Source of the DNA: JALSJK01 sp964530345
Lineage (GTDB): Bacteria; Pseudomonadota; Gammaproteobacteria; Methylococcales; Methylomonadaceae
NCBI GenBank assembly: GCA_964530345.1
Contig: CAZGYJ010000063.1
Coordinates: 1-15,620 of the forward strand
Reading direction: 5' to 3'
Length of the DNA stretch: 15,620 nucleotides
Shown here one piece after another: positions 7,306-13,186 of this stretch. The position numbers and the translations under genes were made by a program. The stretch's first letter is position 1. The number at the start of each line of letters is the position of its first letter. Under the pieces are notes generated by a model. It made no database searches. It worked only from the letters and a program-made list of their open reading frames with translations, and was not told where the DNA came from.

Positions 7306-8658
7306 TTACAGAATGACACATTGGTTACGCCCCTGGTTTTTGGCTGTGTATAGAGCCTGATCAGCTCGTTCAAAAAATGATTCAAAATCATCTGTTTCTA
7401 AAAACTGGGTAATACCGCAGGAAATAGTAATGGAAACAGCTTTACCTCCCGCATTGAAGCCGCTTTTTTCAACAATGGTTCGAATTTTTTCAGCAAGAAT
7501 AGATCCAGATTCTTTAGTTGTCTCCGAGAGCAACATTATAAATTCTTCGCCACCGAAGCGGGCGACAAAATCTGATTTACGACAGTTGTCACTTAATAAG
7601 TGAGCAATGATTGATAAGGTTTTATCGCCCGCCTTGTGGCCAAAATTATCATTAATTTTCTTGAAATGATCGATATCCCAAAGAATCATCGTCAAAGGGG
7701 TTTGATTTCGCTGCCATCGTGAAAACTCAGTGGCTAAACGCTCATCATAGGCAAGACGATTTGGCAGGCCGGTTAATGGATCTCTCAGCGCTTTATCACG
7801 TGCCAGTTGCAATTTATATTTTAAATCCTTGGATTCAGCTTCCATTGCTTGAATTTTGTGCGACATTTCAAGGAGTTGCCTTTGGGTTGTGGTTTGATGC
7901 TTTTGTTCTTCTTGTTGATGCGCAGTTATTTGTTCAGTGATACTTTCCAGGCTGGATATAATTAATTGTTTTAATGGGTCTAGATTGGTGGCAATTGCAG
8001 AGGATTGCTGCAAGTCCATCATCTGTCTTGAAACAGATTGATCCAGTTCGTTTCTGGAAATTGCTTTTTCCAGTTGGGTTGCGCTGGCGCCGGATGCCTG
8101 GTGGCTAAGTTCAGTTAGCTGCTGGGTTAGATTAGATAAAAAGTCTTCGATTTCTTCCTGTTCAGTCAAATCATGTTCTTTTAGTTTAAGTAAAAGAGCC
8201 ATGGACTCTTCAAGCGCAGTGTTGAAAGCTTCTGTATCAAGACTGGTTTGTAAATTTTGAGTAAGCTGACTGGCCTGTTGATCCAATTCAGTAGGGATAT
8301 CAATTTCTTCAAATAATTGTACGATTTGCTGAGCAACGATATCAGTACTAATCAGGTTTTCTGTTTTGACAATTGGAGGGTCATTGTCAGGTAAATGCAG
8401 TAGAGCATCAGAAAATTGTTCAAATGTGGTTTTTAGCTGCTCCAGGCTAAGGTTGCTTTTTATTGCTTGTTGCAATTGATCGAGGAAAGGATCGAGATCA
8501 GAAAAAAAGCCTTTATTTGAATGCGTGAGCCGGATAATTATTTTGTTCAATAATTGTTCCTTTTCGGAATTTTTTAGGTCAAGATTTTCTTGCTCATCGA
8601 GTAACTTAAAAAATTTGTCTTTCCATTTGTTTACTTCATCATTATCAGTTTGATTCAT
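7306..8658 (-). CDS. Diguanylate cyclase (GGDEF), first of a tandem pair
   Basis: A 450-residue paralogue of the downstream cyclase. The catalytic domain (about 290-450) has RDPLTGLPNR, WDIDHFKKIND, GGEEF at 369-373 and an RKSD I-site at 360-363, so catalysis and feedback inhibition both look intact. The N-terminal half is helical, with FSDLDPFLDQLQQAI near residue 52 and EIDIP at 118-122. A coiled coil (HKIQAMEAESKDL) leads into the catalytic domain. The soluble layout and the position beside dsbA recall DgcH of Pseudomonas aeruginosa, as I remember that locus. The ATG is supported by TAAGG with a 7-base spacer. The gene heads the minus-strand pair, and its upstream region carries a perfect palindrome that may be an operator. 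The signal sensed by the N-terminal half is unknown. Confidence 0.92.
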   Translation of the reverse strand: MNQTDNDEVNKWKDKFFKLLDEQENLDLKNSEKEQLLNKIIIRLTHSNKGFFSDLDPFLDQLQQAIKSNLSLEQLKTTFEQFSDALLHLPDNDPPIVKTENLISTDIVAQQIVQLFEEIDIPTELDQQASQLTQNLQTSLDTEAFNTALEESMALLLKLKEHDLTEQEEIEDFLSNLTQQLTELSHQASGASATQLEKAISRNELDQSVSRQMMDLQQSSAIATNLDPLKQLIISSLESITEQITAHQQEEQKHQTTTQRQLLEMSHKIQAMEAESKDLKYKLQLARDKALRDPLTGLPNRLAYDERLATEFSRWQRNQTPLTMILWDIDHFKKINDNFGHKAGDKTLSIIAHLLSDNCRKSDFVARFGGEEFIMLLSETTKESGSILAEKIRTIVEKSGFNAGGKAVSITISCGITQFLETDDFESFFERADQALYTAKNQGRNQCVIL

Positions 8659-8707
8659 AAAAAAACCTTACAGTAACTATTCAGCAAATTAATTTAGCTA
8701 AAATCAG

Positions 8708-8730
8708 TCAATATCAGTCACTGATATTGA
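8708..8730. promoter_or_regulatory. Perfect 23-base palindrome, candidate operator upstream of the cyclase pair
   Basis: The arms TCAATATCAGT and ACTGATATTGA are exact reverse complements of 11 bases around a single central C. The site lies 49 bases upstream of the first cyclase start codon. On the minus strand its edge overlaps TTGACT (8706-8711), which resembles a -35 box, although no good -10 box follows at normal spacing. Odd-length symmetry with a tiny centre suits a dimeric DNA-binding protein better than an RNA hairpin. Which regulator would bind is unknown. Confidence 0.5.
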
Positions 8731-8765
8731 AATCATAAATACTGAGTTGTTACACCATAAATAAT

Positions 8766-8795
8766 TGGTTGAAACTATCCTAATAATTTCAACCA
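8766..8795. repeat. Inverted repeat in the cyclase leader region
   Basis: TGGTTGAAA (8766-8774) and TTTCAACCA (8787-8795) are perfect 9-base inverted arms with a 12-base AT-rich spacer. No T-run follows on either strand, so it is not a standard terminator. It could be a second protein-binding site upstream of the minus-strand cyclase pair. Confidence 0.4.
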
Positions 8796-8824
8796 GTCTT
8801 GTGGATAAAATTGTAACCTGATGT

Positions 8825-8857
8825 CGGGAAGCCGATCATTTCAGATCAGGCTTCCCG
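8825..8857. terminator. Hairpin downstream of dsbA
   Basis: The arms CGGGAAGCC and GGCTTCCCG pair perfectly over 9 bases and extend through a GATC/GATC inner stem with one bulge. The hairpin begins 5 bases beyond the dsbA stop on the minus strand, a natural position for its terminator. Oddly, the T-rich tail (TATTTTTATT) is on the plus-strand side, where no gene ends. On the minus strand the stem is preceded by an A-rich run and not followed by a U-tract. It may therefore work poorly, or mainly stabilise the 3' end of the mRNA. Confidence 0.55.
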
Positions 8858-8862
8858 TATTT

Positions 8863-9498
8863 TTATTGTTGTAATTTGGCTTTTTCCTGTTTAATCAGTT
8901 TGTTCATAACCTGGATCATTTTTTCATGTGAGCCAGCAAGTCTGCCATTGGTTTTATACTTGCCATTGATGACAATAGCAGGAACACCGGTTATGCCATA
9001 ACGTGGCCCCATCATTTTTGCCTGACGCATTTTTGCATCAACCAGGAAGGAATTGTAAGCGTCACGGAATTTTTTTTCGTCTACACCATGATCGACAAAG
9101 AACTTGGCAAGCTGATCTTCTGTTTCGAGCTTTTGTTTTTTATTCTGTATAGCATCAAAAAAATCAGCATGAACTTTATCCACAACGCCTAAAGCTTCAG
9201 CCGTAAAATAGGCTTTGGCATGTTTTGCCCATAGCGCACTGAATATAGCTGGTTGGCGAATAAAATTGACATAATCCGGCAAGCTTTGTTCCCATTTGTG
9301 GAGCAACGGTTCAAAATGAAAGCAGTGAGGACAGCCGTACCAGAAAAACTCAATGACCTCAACTTTTGTTGGATCCTCCACTGGCTGTGGAGTGGCAAGT
9401 GTTTGATATCCCGGGTTAACAAATTCCTCGGCATAAGTAATTGAGGTAACACCAAGCAATATAAACAAAAAAATGTTTCTGATGGGTTTAAGGGGCAT
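8863..9498 (-). CDS. dsbA: Thiol:disulfide interchange protein DsbA
   Basis: DsbA introduces disulfide bonds into exported proteins in the periplasm and is reoxidised by DsbB. The 211-residue protein starts with a signal peptide (MPLKPIRNIFLFILLG, probable cleavage after TYA at residue 23). It has the thioredoxin-fold active site FFWYGCPHC, with C56 and C59. The CPHC dipeptide matches classical DsbA. The cis-proline loop is GITGVPAIV. I chose the ATG at 9498 because GGAGA stands 7 bases before it and the signal peptide begins there. An upstream in-frame TTG would add nine residues without a ribosome site. It follows the cytochrome c4 gene by 32 bases and is probably co-transcribed with it. 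The arrangement engB, cytochrome c4, dsbA is known from Pseudomonas-type genomes. Confidence 0.95.
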   Translation of the reverse strand: MPLKPIRNIFLFILLGVTSITYAEEFVNPGYQTLATPQPVEDPTKVEVIEFFWYGCPHCFHFEPLLHKWEQSLPDYVNFIRQPAIFSALWAKHAKAYFTAEALGVVDKVHADFFDAIQNKKQKLETEDQLAKFFVDHGVDEKKFRDAYNSFLVDAKMRQAKMMGPRYGITGVPAIVINGKYKTNGRLAGSHEKMIQVMNKLIKQEKAKLQQ

Positions 9499-9505
9499 TT
9501 GTAGA

Positions 9506-9511
9506 TTCTCC
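9506..9511 (-). promoter_or_regulatory. Ribosome binding site deciding the dsbA start
   Basis: On the minus strand GGAGAA ends 7 bases before the ATG at 9498. The alternative TTG start at 9525 would place this site inside the coding region, so the site supports the shorter reading. Confidence 0.75.
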
Positions 9512-9530
9512 AAGGTGGTTGTCAATATTA

Positions 9531-10217
9531 TTACTTCATCATAGATATATGATAGGACACAGCGCGAATTTCTTCATCAGTCATTTTTTGTGCAATCATG
9601 CGCATCATATTATCTTTTTTTCCTCTAGCGCCGGATTTAAAATCATTCAATGTTTTGATTAAATAATCAGCATGTTGAGAACGCAAGGCTGGAAATGCAG
9701 CAGGCAAGTTTCCTTCGCCACCGGGGCCATGACAAGCAATGCAGGCTGAAACTTCTGATTTAAGGTTGCCATTTCGATAGAGATTTTTTCCTATGGCCAT
9801 TAGTTCTTTAATATCGGGCGTCTGTTGAGAATCATCAGAAGTAGATTCTTCGTCATCGTCATCGTCGTCATCATCAGATTCTAGAACCGGGAGCGGGTTC
9901 TTGGAAATTTTTTGAGCTGCATAAAATTCAGCAATATCCTCCATGTCATCTTCGTTCAGACCCATTGCCATGGGCGCCATCGTTGCATCTTTTCTGGAGC
10001 CATCTTTAAATTCGACTAGTTGCTTGATCAGGTAACTAGGATGTTGTTCGGCAAGTTTTGGGAATAACGGCATGGGGCTGTTGCCTTTTTCGCCATGACA
10101 ACCGGCGCATGATGCAGATTTTGTTTTTCCTTCGGCAACTTTTCCAGCTGCGTTTAAGGTGGTTGAAGTGGCGGCAATTAACAAAGCGATGGATAAAGCC
10201 AGTTTTTTTTTGTTCAT
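9531..10217 (-). CDS. Diheme cytochrome c4 with an acidic linker
   Basis: A periplasmic electron carrier that in this family feeds terminal oxidases. The 228-residue precursor has a signal peptide of about 23 residues (MNKKKLALSIALLIAA, cleavage near LNA). Two heme c attachment motifs are present: CAGCH (C37-H41) in the first half and CIACH in the second. Each is followed by a duplicated cytochrome-c domain containing PLFPKLAEQHPSYLIKQL or FPALRSQHADYLIKTL. Methionine ligands are likely in APMAMGL and the matching NMMRMIA segment. A run of eight aspartates (115-122) followed by EESTSDD lengthens the linker between the two domains and makes the protein longer than the typical c4. An AGAGAAA precedes the ATG. 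It lies upstream of dsbA in one probable transcript and diverges from engB. Confidence 0.93.
   Translation of the reverse strand: MNKKKLALSIALLIAATSTTLNAAGKVAEGKTKSASCAGCHGEKGNSPMPLFPKLAEQHPSYLIKQLVEFKDGSRKDATMAPMAMGLNEDDMEDIAEFYAAQKISKNPLPVLESDDDDDDDDEESTSDDSQQTPDIKELMAIGKNLYRNGNLKSEVSACIACHGPGGEGNLPAAFPALRSQHADYLIKTLNDFKSGARGKKDNMMRMIAQKMTDEEIRAVSYHISMMK
9852..9875 (-). repeat. GAT/GAC trinucleotide repeat encoding eight aspartates
   Basis: Eight consecutive aspartate codons in mixed GAT and GAC order lie in the linker of the cytochrome c4 gene. Unit length stays in frame, so expansion or contraction would change only linker length. Confidence 0.85.
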
Positions 10218-10240
10218 TGTTTTTCTCTTTGGAAATTGTA

Positions 10241-10246
10241 ATTATA
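10241..10246 (-). promoter_or_regulatory. Candidate -10 box of the cytochrome c4-dsbA unit
   Basis: The minus strand reads TATAAT 23 bases before the cytochrome start codon, which would give a short leader of under 20 bases. The hexamer 17 bases upstream (GTTATA) is a poor -35 match, so activator dependence is possible. Confidence 0.3.
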
Positions 10247-10263
10247 TTCAAGAAGGATCAAGG

Positions 10264-10291
10264 TATAACCAGGCAAGCAGCCAAGGTTATA
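10264..10291. promoter_or_regulatory. Inverted repeat over the cytochrome c4 promoter
   Basis: TATAACC (10264-10270) and GGTTATA (10285-10291) are perfect 7-base inverted arms with a 14-base spacer. The proximal arm coincides with the expected -35 position for the -10 box at 10241-10246, so this is a candidate regulator site. It does not match a well-known operator that I can name. Confidence 0.35.
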
Positions 10292-10557
10292 TTTAATAAT
10301 ATTCAATATCAGGAAATCAAAGTTACTTGTTGATGCCGGTATTTGGGCAAGTTTTTTACACTCAGAAAAAAATCTCATGGTGTTAATAATTTTTCCAGAT
10401 TTGTTTAATCAGTTCATCATTGCTTTTGCTCGGGCTTCGTTGTAACGTGAGGAAAATCAATTAATGATCAAGGTTCATTATGCCGTGCCAGATTCCACAA
10501 AGCAAATCTTACAGGATATGTCAGGGCTTAATTATTTAGAGTAATTTTCAGAAAAAT

Positions 10558-11166
10558 ATGGCCAACAAACTTTATCATCAAACCCGTTTTTTAATTAGCG
10601 CGGCTCATCTTTCTGGCGTACCGGAAGATGATGGTCTCGAAATCGCTTTTGCTGGTCGCTCAAATGCTGGAAAATCGAGTGCTATTAATACCTTAACAAC
10701 ACAAAAAAACCTAGCGCGTACAAGTAAAACTCCTGGTCGGACACAACTGCTTAATTTTTTTACAGTCAGCGAGCTATTGCGATTTGTTGATTTACCCGGT
10801 TATGGCTATGCCAAAGTTCCTGAGAAAATTAAAAAACAGTGGTATCAGTTGCTTGAAAGCTATTTGCATAATCGAAAATCACTCTGCGGCATTATTTTGG
10901 TTATGGATATTAGACATCCTCTTACGGATTTTGACAGGCAAATGATTACCTGGTGCGAACATAGCCGATTACCATTGCACATTTTGTTGACTAAAGCCGA
11001 CAAATTGAAATTTGGGGCAGCGAAAAACACTTTGTTGAAAGTTGAAAGAGAGCTAGGGGCAGTGGATTTGGATATTTCAGTACAAATATTTTCGGCATTG
11101 AAAAAACTTGGTGTCGATGAAGCGCATGTTGTATTTGATAATTGGTTTAGCTCCGAGATTTTGTAA
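10558..11166 (+). CDS. engB: Ribosome biogenesis GTP-binding protein EngB (YihA/YsxC)
   Basis: An essential TRAFAC-class GTPase that assists 50S ribosomal subunit assembly. At 202 residues it is normal length. G-motifs are in order: G1 GRSNAGKSS (34-41, preceded by FA), G2 threonine region KTPGRTQLLNFF, G3 DLPGYGYAK near 78-86, G4 TKADK near 143-147, and G5 FSALKKLG near 180. The DLPGYGYAKV signature is specific to EngB. The start ATG has only a weak ribosome site, but the opening residues (YHQTRFLISAAHL) align with the family. It diverges from the cytochrome c4-dsbA unit. At its 3' end it overlaps the convergent djlA gene by 20 bases. Confidence 0.96.
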   Translation: MANKLYHQTRFLISAAHLSGVPEDDGLEIAFAGRSNAGKSSAINTLTTQKNLARTSKTPGRTQLLNFFTVSELLRFVDLPGYGYAKVPEKIKKQWYQLLESYLHNRKSLCGIILVMDIRHPLTDFDRQMITWCEHSRLPLHILLTKADKLKFGAAKNTLLKVERELGAVDLDISVQIFSALKKLGVDEAHVVFDNWFSSEIL

Positions 11167-11953
11167 TAATTTCATAAGCTTTCCTGATTTTTTGGGTCTT
11201 TTCTTTGGCTAAAGTCATCATTTCTTCGGGTAGCCCTTTGGCAACCAATTTATCCGGGTGGTTTTGGCTCATCAATTTACGGTAAGCTTTTTTCACTTCA
11301 GCATCGCTGGCTGAAGGAGTCAGTCCTAAAACTGCATAGGCATCTTGTAAAGTTGATGTTTGTGATCTTGCCTGTTGTTGTCTGCCGTGACTATAAAACC
11401 GTTGCTGGGCCTGGAGCTGGATTTTTATTCGTTCAAATTCAAATCGGGGGATACCCAATACTTCGCATATATGAATCAAAATATGTTGCTCGGTACTGGA
11501 AATTTCCCCATCTGCCATCGCTGCCTGAATTTGAATTTCCAGAAACATGCGAATCAAATGGATGCGGCGGTGACATTCATGGCGAAATTGTATTAATATC
11601 TCATCCAGTGCAAAATCCTTATTTTTGCCTTGTTGAAATAGTTTGATGGCGGTTTCTCGCATTTCGGGGGTTAACGCCATTTCATCCATGACCCGTTTGG
11701 CCAGGGTGATTTCTGCTTCAGAAACCCGACCATCAGATTTGGCAATATGCCCCATGATTGCAAAAGTAGCGGTAAAAAAAGCCATTTGTACACGATGTTG
11801 TTCACCGGGTTTAAAACCCTCGTTTGCCAATCTGTCGAAGCCATCCAGCCCGGAATCAAATTGATGTCCAATTGATGCGCCTAAAATTGCACCCAAAGGC
11901 CCGCCTAATAAAAAGCCAAATGCACCGCCCAAGAATTTACCGAGCCAACTCAT
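11147..11953 (-). CDS. djlA: DnaJ-like co-chaperone DjlA
   Basis: DjlA is an inner-membrane J-domain protein that stimulates DnaK ATPase and has been tied to envelope stress and capsule regulation in E. coli. The 268-residue protein has the expected three parts. First comes a glycine-rich N-terminal membrane segment (about 5-30, GGAFGFLLGGPLGAILG). A TerB-like helical domain follows (about 50-170), with two acidic SDGRVSEAE and ADGEISSTE segments. The C-terminal J domain (about 205-268) carries the HPD motif at H232-D234, essential for DnaK stimulation, followed by QKIRKAYEII. AGGA lies 8 bases before the ATG. The gene diverges from purC across 65 bases and its stop codon lies inside the end of engB on the opposite strand. 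Confidence 0.94.
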   Translation of the reverse strand: MSWLGKFLGGAFGFLLGGPLGAILGASIGHQFDSGLDGFDRLANEGFKPGEQHRVQMAFFTATFAIMGHIAKSDGRVSEAEITLAKRVMDEMALTPEMRETAIKLFQQGKNKDFALDEILIQFRHECHRRIHLIRMFLEIQIQAAMADGEISSTEQHILIHICEVLGIPRFEFERIKIQLQAQQRFYSHGRQQQARSQTSTLQDAYAVLGLTPSASDAEVKKAYRKLMSQNHPDKLVAKGLPEEMMTLAKEKTQKIRKAYEIITKSRS

Positions 11954-12018
11954 GATTAATCCTGTTTAATAAAAAATGGTACATTAATAACATATTTTTA
12001 AATTTTTAGAGAGCAACC

Positions 12019-12909
12019 ATGACGGCACCCCTTGCATTGTATGAATCATCATTGACCAGTTTGAAATTACTTGCTCGTGGCAAGGTGCGGGATATTTATG
12101 ATGTTGACAATCAGCACATGTTGATTGTGACAACGGACAGAATATCAGCTTTCGATGTGATTTTACCGGAACCGATTCCCGGTAAAGGCCGCGTTTTAAC
12201 CAGCGTATCAAATTTTTGGTTTCGCAAAATGCAGCACATCATTGCCAATCATTTGTCTGATTTGACGCTGGAGCAAATATTGACTGATGAAGCGGAGCGT
12301 GCTCAGGTTGAAGGGCGAGCTATTATTGTCAAAAAACTGAAACCTCTGCCTGTTGAAGCGATTGTCAGGGGATATTTGATCGGGTCAGGGTGGAAAGATT
12401 ACCAACAAACCGGTTCTGTTTGTGGCATTCAGTTACCAAAGGATTTGCAGCAAGCCCAACAATTACCGGAGGCGATTTACACGCCATCAACCAAAGCGAA
12501 AATCGGCGATCACGATGAAAATATATCATTTTCCAAAACAGTTGAATTATTGGGAAAAGAACTGGCAGAGCAAGTAAGAGATGTGAGTTTGCGGATTTAC
12601 AATGAAGCCTCAGAATTTGCAAAAAGTAGAGGAATTATCATTGCCGATACCAAATTTGAATTTGGCCTGGATGAGCAAGGCAAATTGTATTTGATTGATG
12701 AGATCTTAACGCCAGACTCATCAAGATTCTGGCCTGCTGACCAATATCAGCTTGGTATCAGCCCGCCCAGTTTTGATAAACAGTTCATTCGGGATTATCT
12801 TGAAGCGTTGGATTGGGATAAAACAGCTCCAGGCCCTTCTTTGCCGAAGGACGTCGTAAAAACCAGCGCAAAAAAATATCTGGAAGCCGAACAAATATTA
12901 ACGCATTAA
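12019..12909 (+). CDS. purC: Phosphoribosylaminoimidazole-succinocarboxamide synthase (SAICAR synthase, ADE1-type)
   Basis: Catalyses the ATP-dependent joining of CAIR and aspartate to give SAICAR in purine synthesis, in the cytoplasm. At 296 residues it belongs to the longer, yeast ADE1-like form, not the roughly 240-residue E. coli form. Landmarks in order: ARGKVRDIYDV (nucleotide-binding loop), TDRISAFDVILPEPIPGKG, VEAIVRGYLIGSGWKDY, STKAKIGDHDENISF, ADTKFEFGLDEQGKL and the IDEILTPDSSRFWP signature near residue 235. GAG in AGAGAG precedes the ATG by about 7 bases. No recognisable PurR operator was seen in the 65-base gap shared with divergent djlA. The gene stands alone as a single-gene unit, followed by an intergenic stretch with a short inverted repeat. 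Confidence 0.96.
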   Translation: MTAPLALYESSLTSLKLLARGKVRDIYDVDNQHMLIVTTDRISAFDVILPEPIPGKGRVLTSVSNFWFRKMQHIIANHLSDLTLEQILTDEAERAQVEGRAIIVKKLKPLPVEAIVRGYLIGSGWKDYQQTGSVCGIQLPKDLQQAQQLPEAIYTPSTKAKIGDHDENISFSKTVELLGKELAEQVRDVSLRIYNEASEFAKSRGIIIADTKFEFGLDEQGKLYLIDEILTPDSSRFWPADQYQLGISPPSFDKQFIRDYLEALDWDKTAPGPSLPKDVVKTSAKKYLEAEQILTH

Positions 12910-13186
12910 CCTTCCCAACCTCCAAAAATTGTGATGCTCATTCACAAGGATTGTGTTCTTTTCTTGTCTGAAATTCAGGAATTTTTCCTAATGACATTTT
13001 TTTGTGAGTCCGTATCCTAATACCACTTCAGTGGCCAAGGATGGCTGCTGGTTGAAAGATAGCTTCTTCTCCAATAATGACTGTTAAAAAAAGAAGTTGG
13101 GGAGAAAATCAAATAGTCTTTCTATAATCCTGGAAAAATCTGGATTCGATGCCAGAAAAAGAAAAATTATTAATCTGATCTCCACA
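12910..13186. other. Intergenic region between purC and the TonB-dependent receptor
   Basis: 277 non-coding bases. Close to purC, TTGTGA (12929-12934) and TCACAA (12942-12947) form 6-base inverted arms with a 7-base spacer, perhaps a weak purC terminator stem. Two tiny palindromes (CTGAA-A-TTCAG and AGGAA-TTT-TTCCT) follow near 12970-12990 and then a T-run near 13000, which could also end transcription. No Fur-box match was recognised upstream of the receptor. Confidence 0.5.
13123..13128 (+). promoter_or_regulatory. Candidate -10 box of the TonB-dependent receptor
   Basis: A perfect TATAAT lies 58 bases before the chosen ATG at 13187. No good -35 at 16-18 bases is visible (TTGGGG at 13097 would need a 20-base spacer). 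Its position inside the longer open frame that starts at TTG 13097 argues for the shorter protein. Confidence 0.35.

Larger units (their letters stand above)
10218..10557. other. Divergent intergenic region between cytochrome c4 and engB
   Basis: 340 bases without a firm gene. It must hold the promoters for the minus-strand cytochrome/dsbA unit and for plus-strand engB. Near the cytochrome gene are a TATAAT -10 box and an inverted repeat, listed separately. Nearer engB I see AT-rich sequence and no convincing -35/-10 pair. A 26-codon frame (10464-10544, MIKVHYAVPD start, GAGG 11 bases upstream) ends 13 bases before engB. It might be a leader peptide but has no known homologue that I recognise. 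No tRNA or Spot 42-like RNA was seen. Confidence 0.6.

Noticed and set aside
9499..9525. Longer dsbA reading from TTG at 9525
   Set aside because: It would add nine residues before an obvious signal peptide, and the only good ribosome site lies just upstream of the ATG at 9498.
10218..10557. Spot 42-like small RNA next to engB
   Set aside because: E. coli carries spf beside yihA, but no matching sequence or terminator-bearing RNA structure is visible here.
12929..12947. CRP-type operator (TGTGA...TCACA) after purC
   Set aside because: The spacer between the half-sites is seven bases, not six, and it lies downstream of purC and far from the receptor promoter candidate; a weak stem is the simpler reading.
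13097..13186. Longer receptor reading from TTG at 13097
   Set aside because: The extra 30 residues are not signal-like, contain a TATAAT promoter candidate in their DNA, and delay the true signal peptide that starts at ATG 13187.
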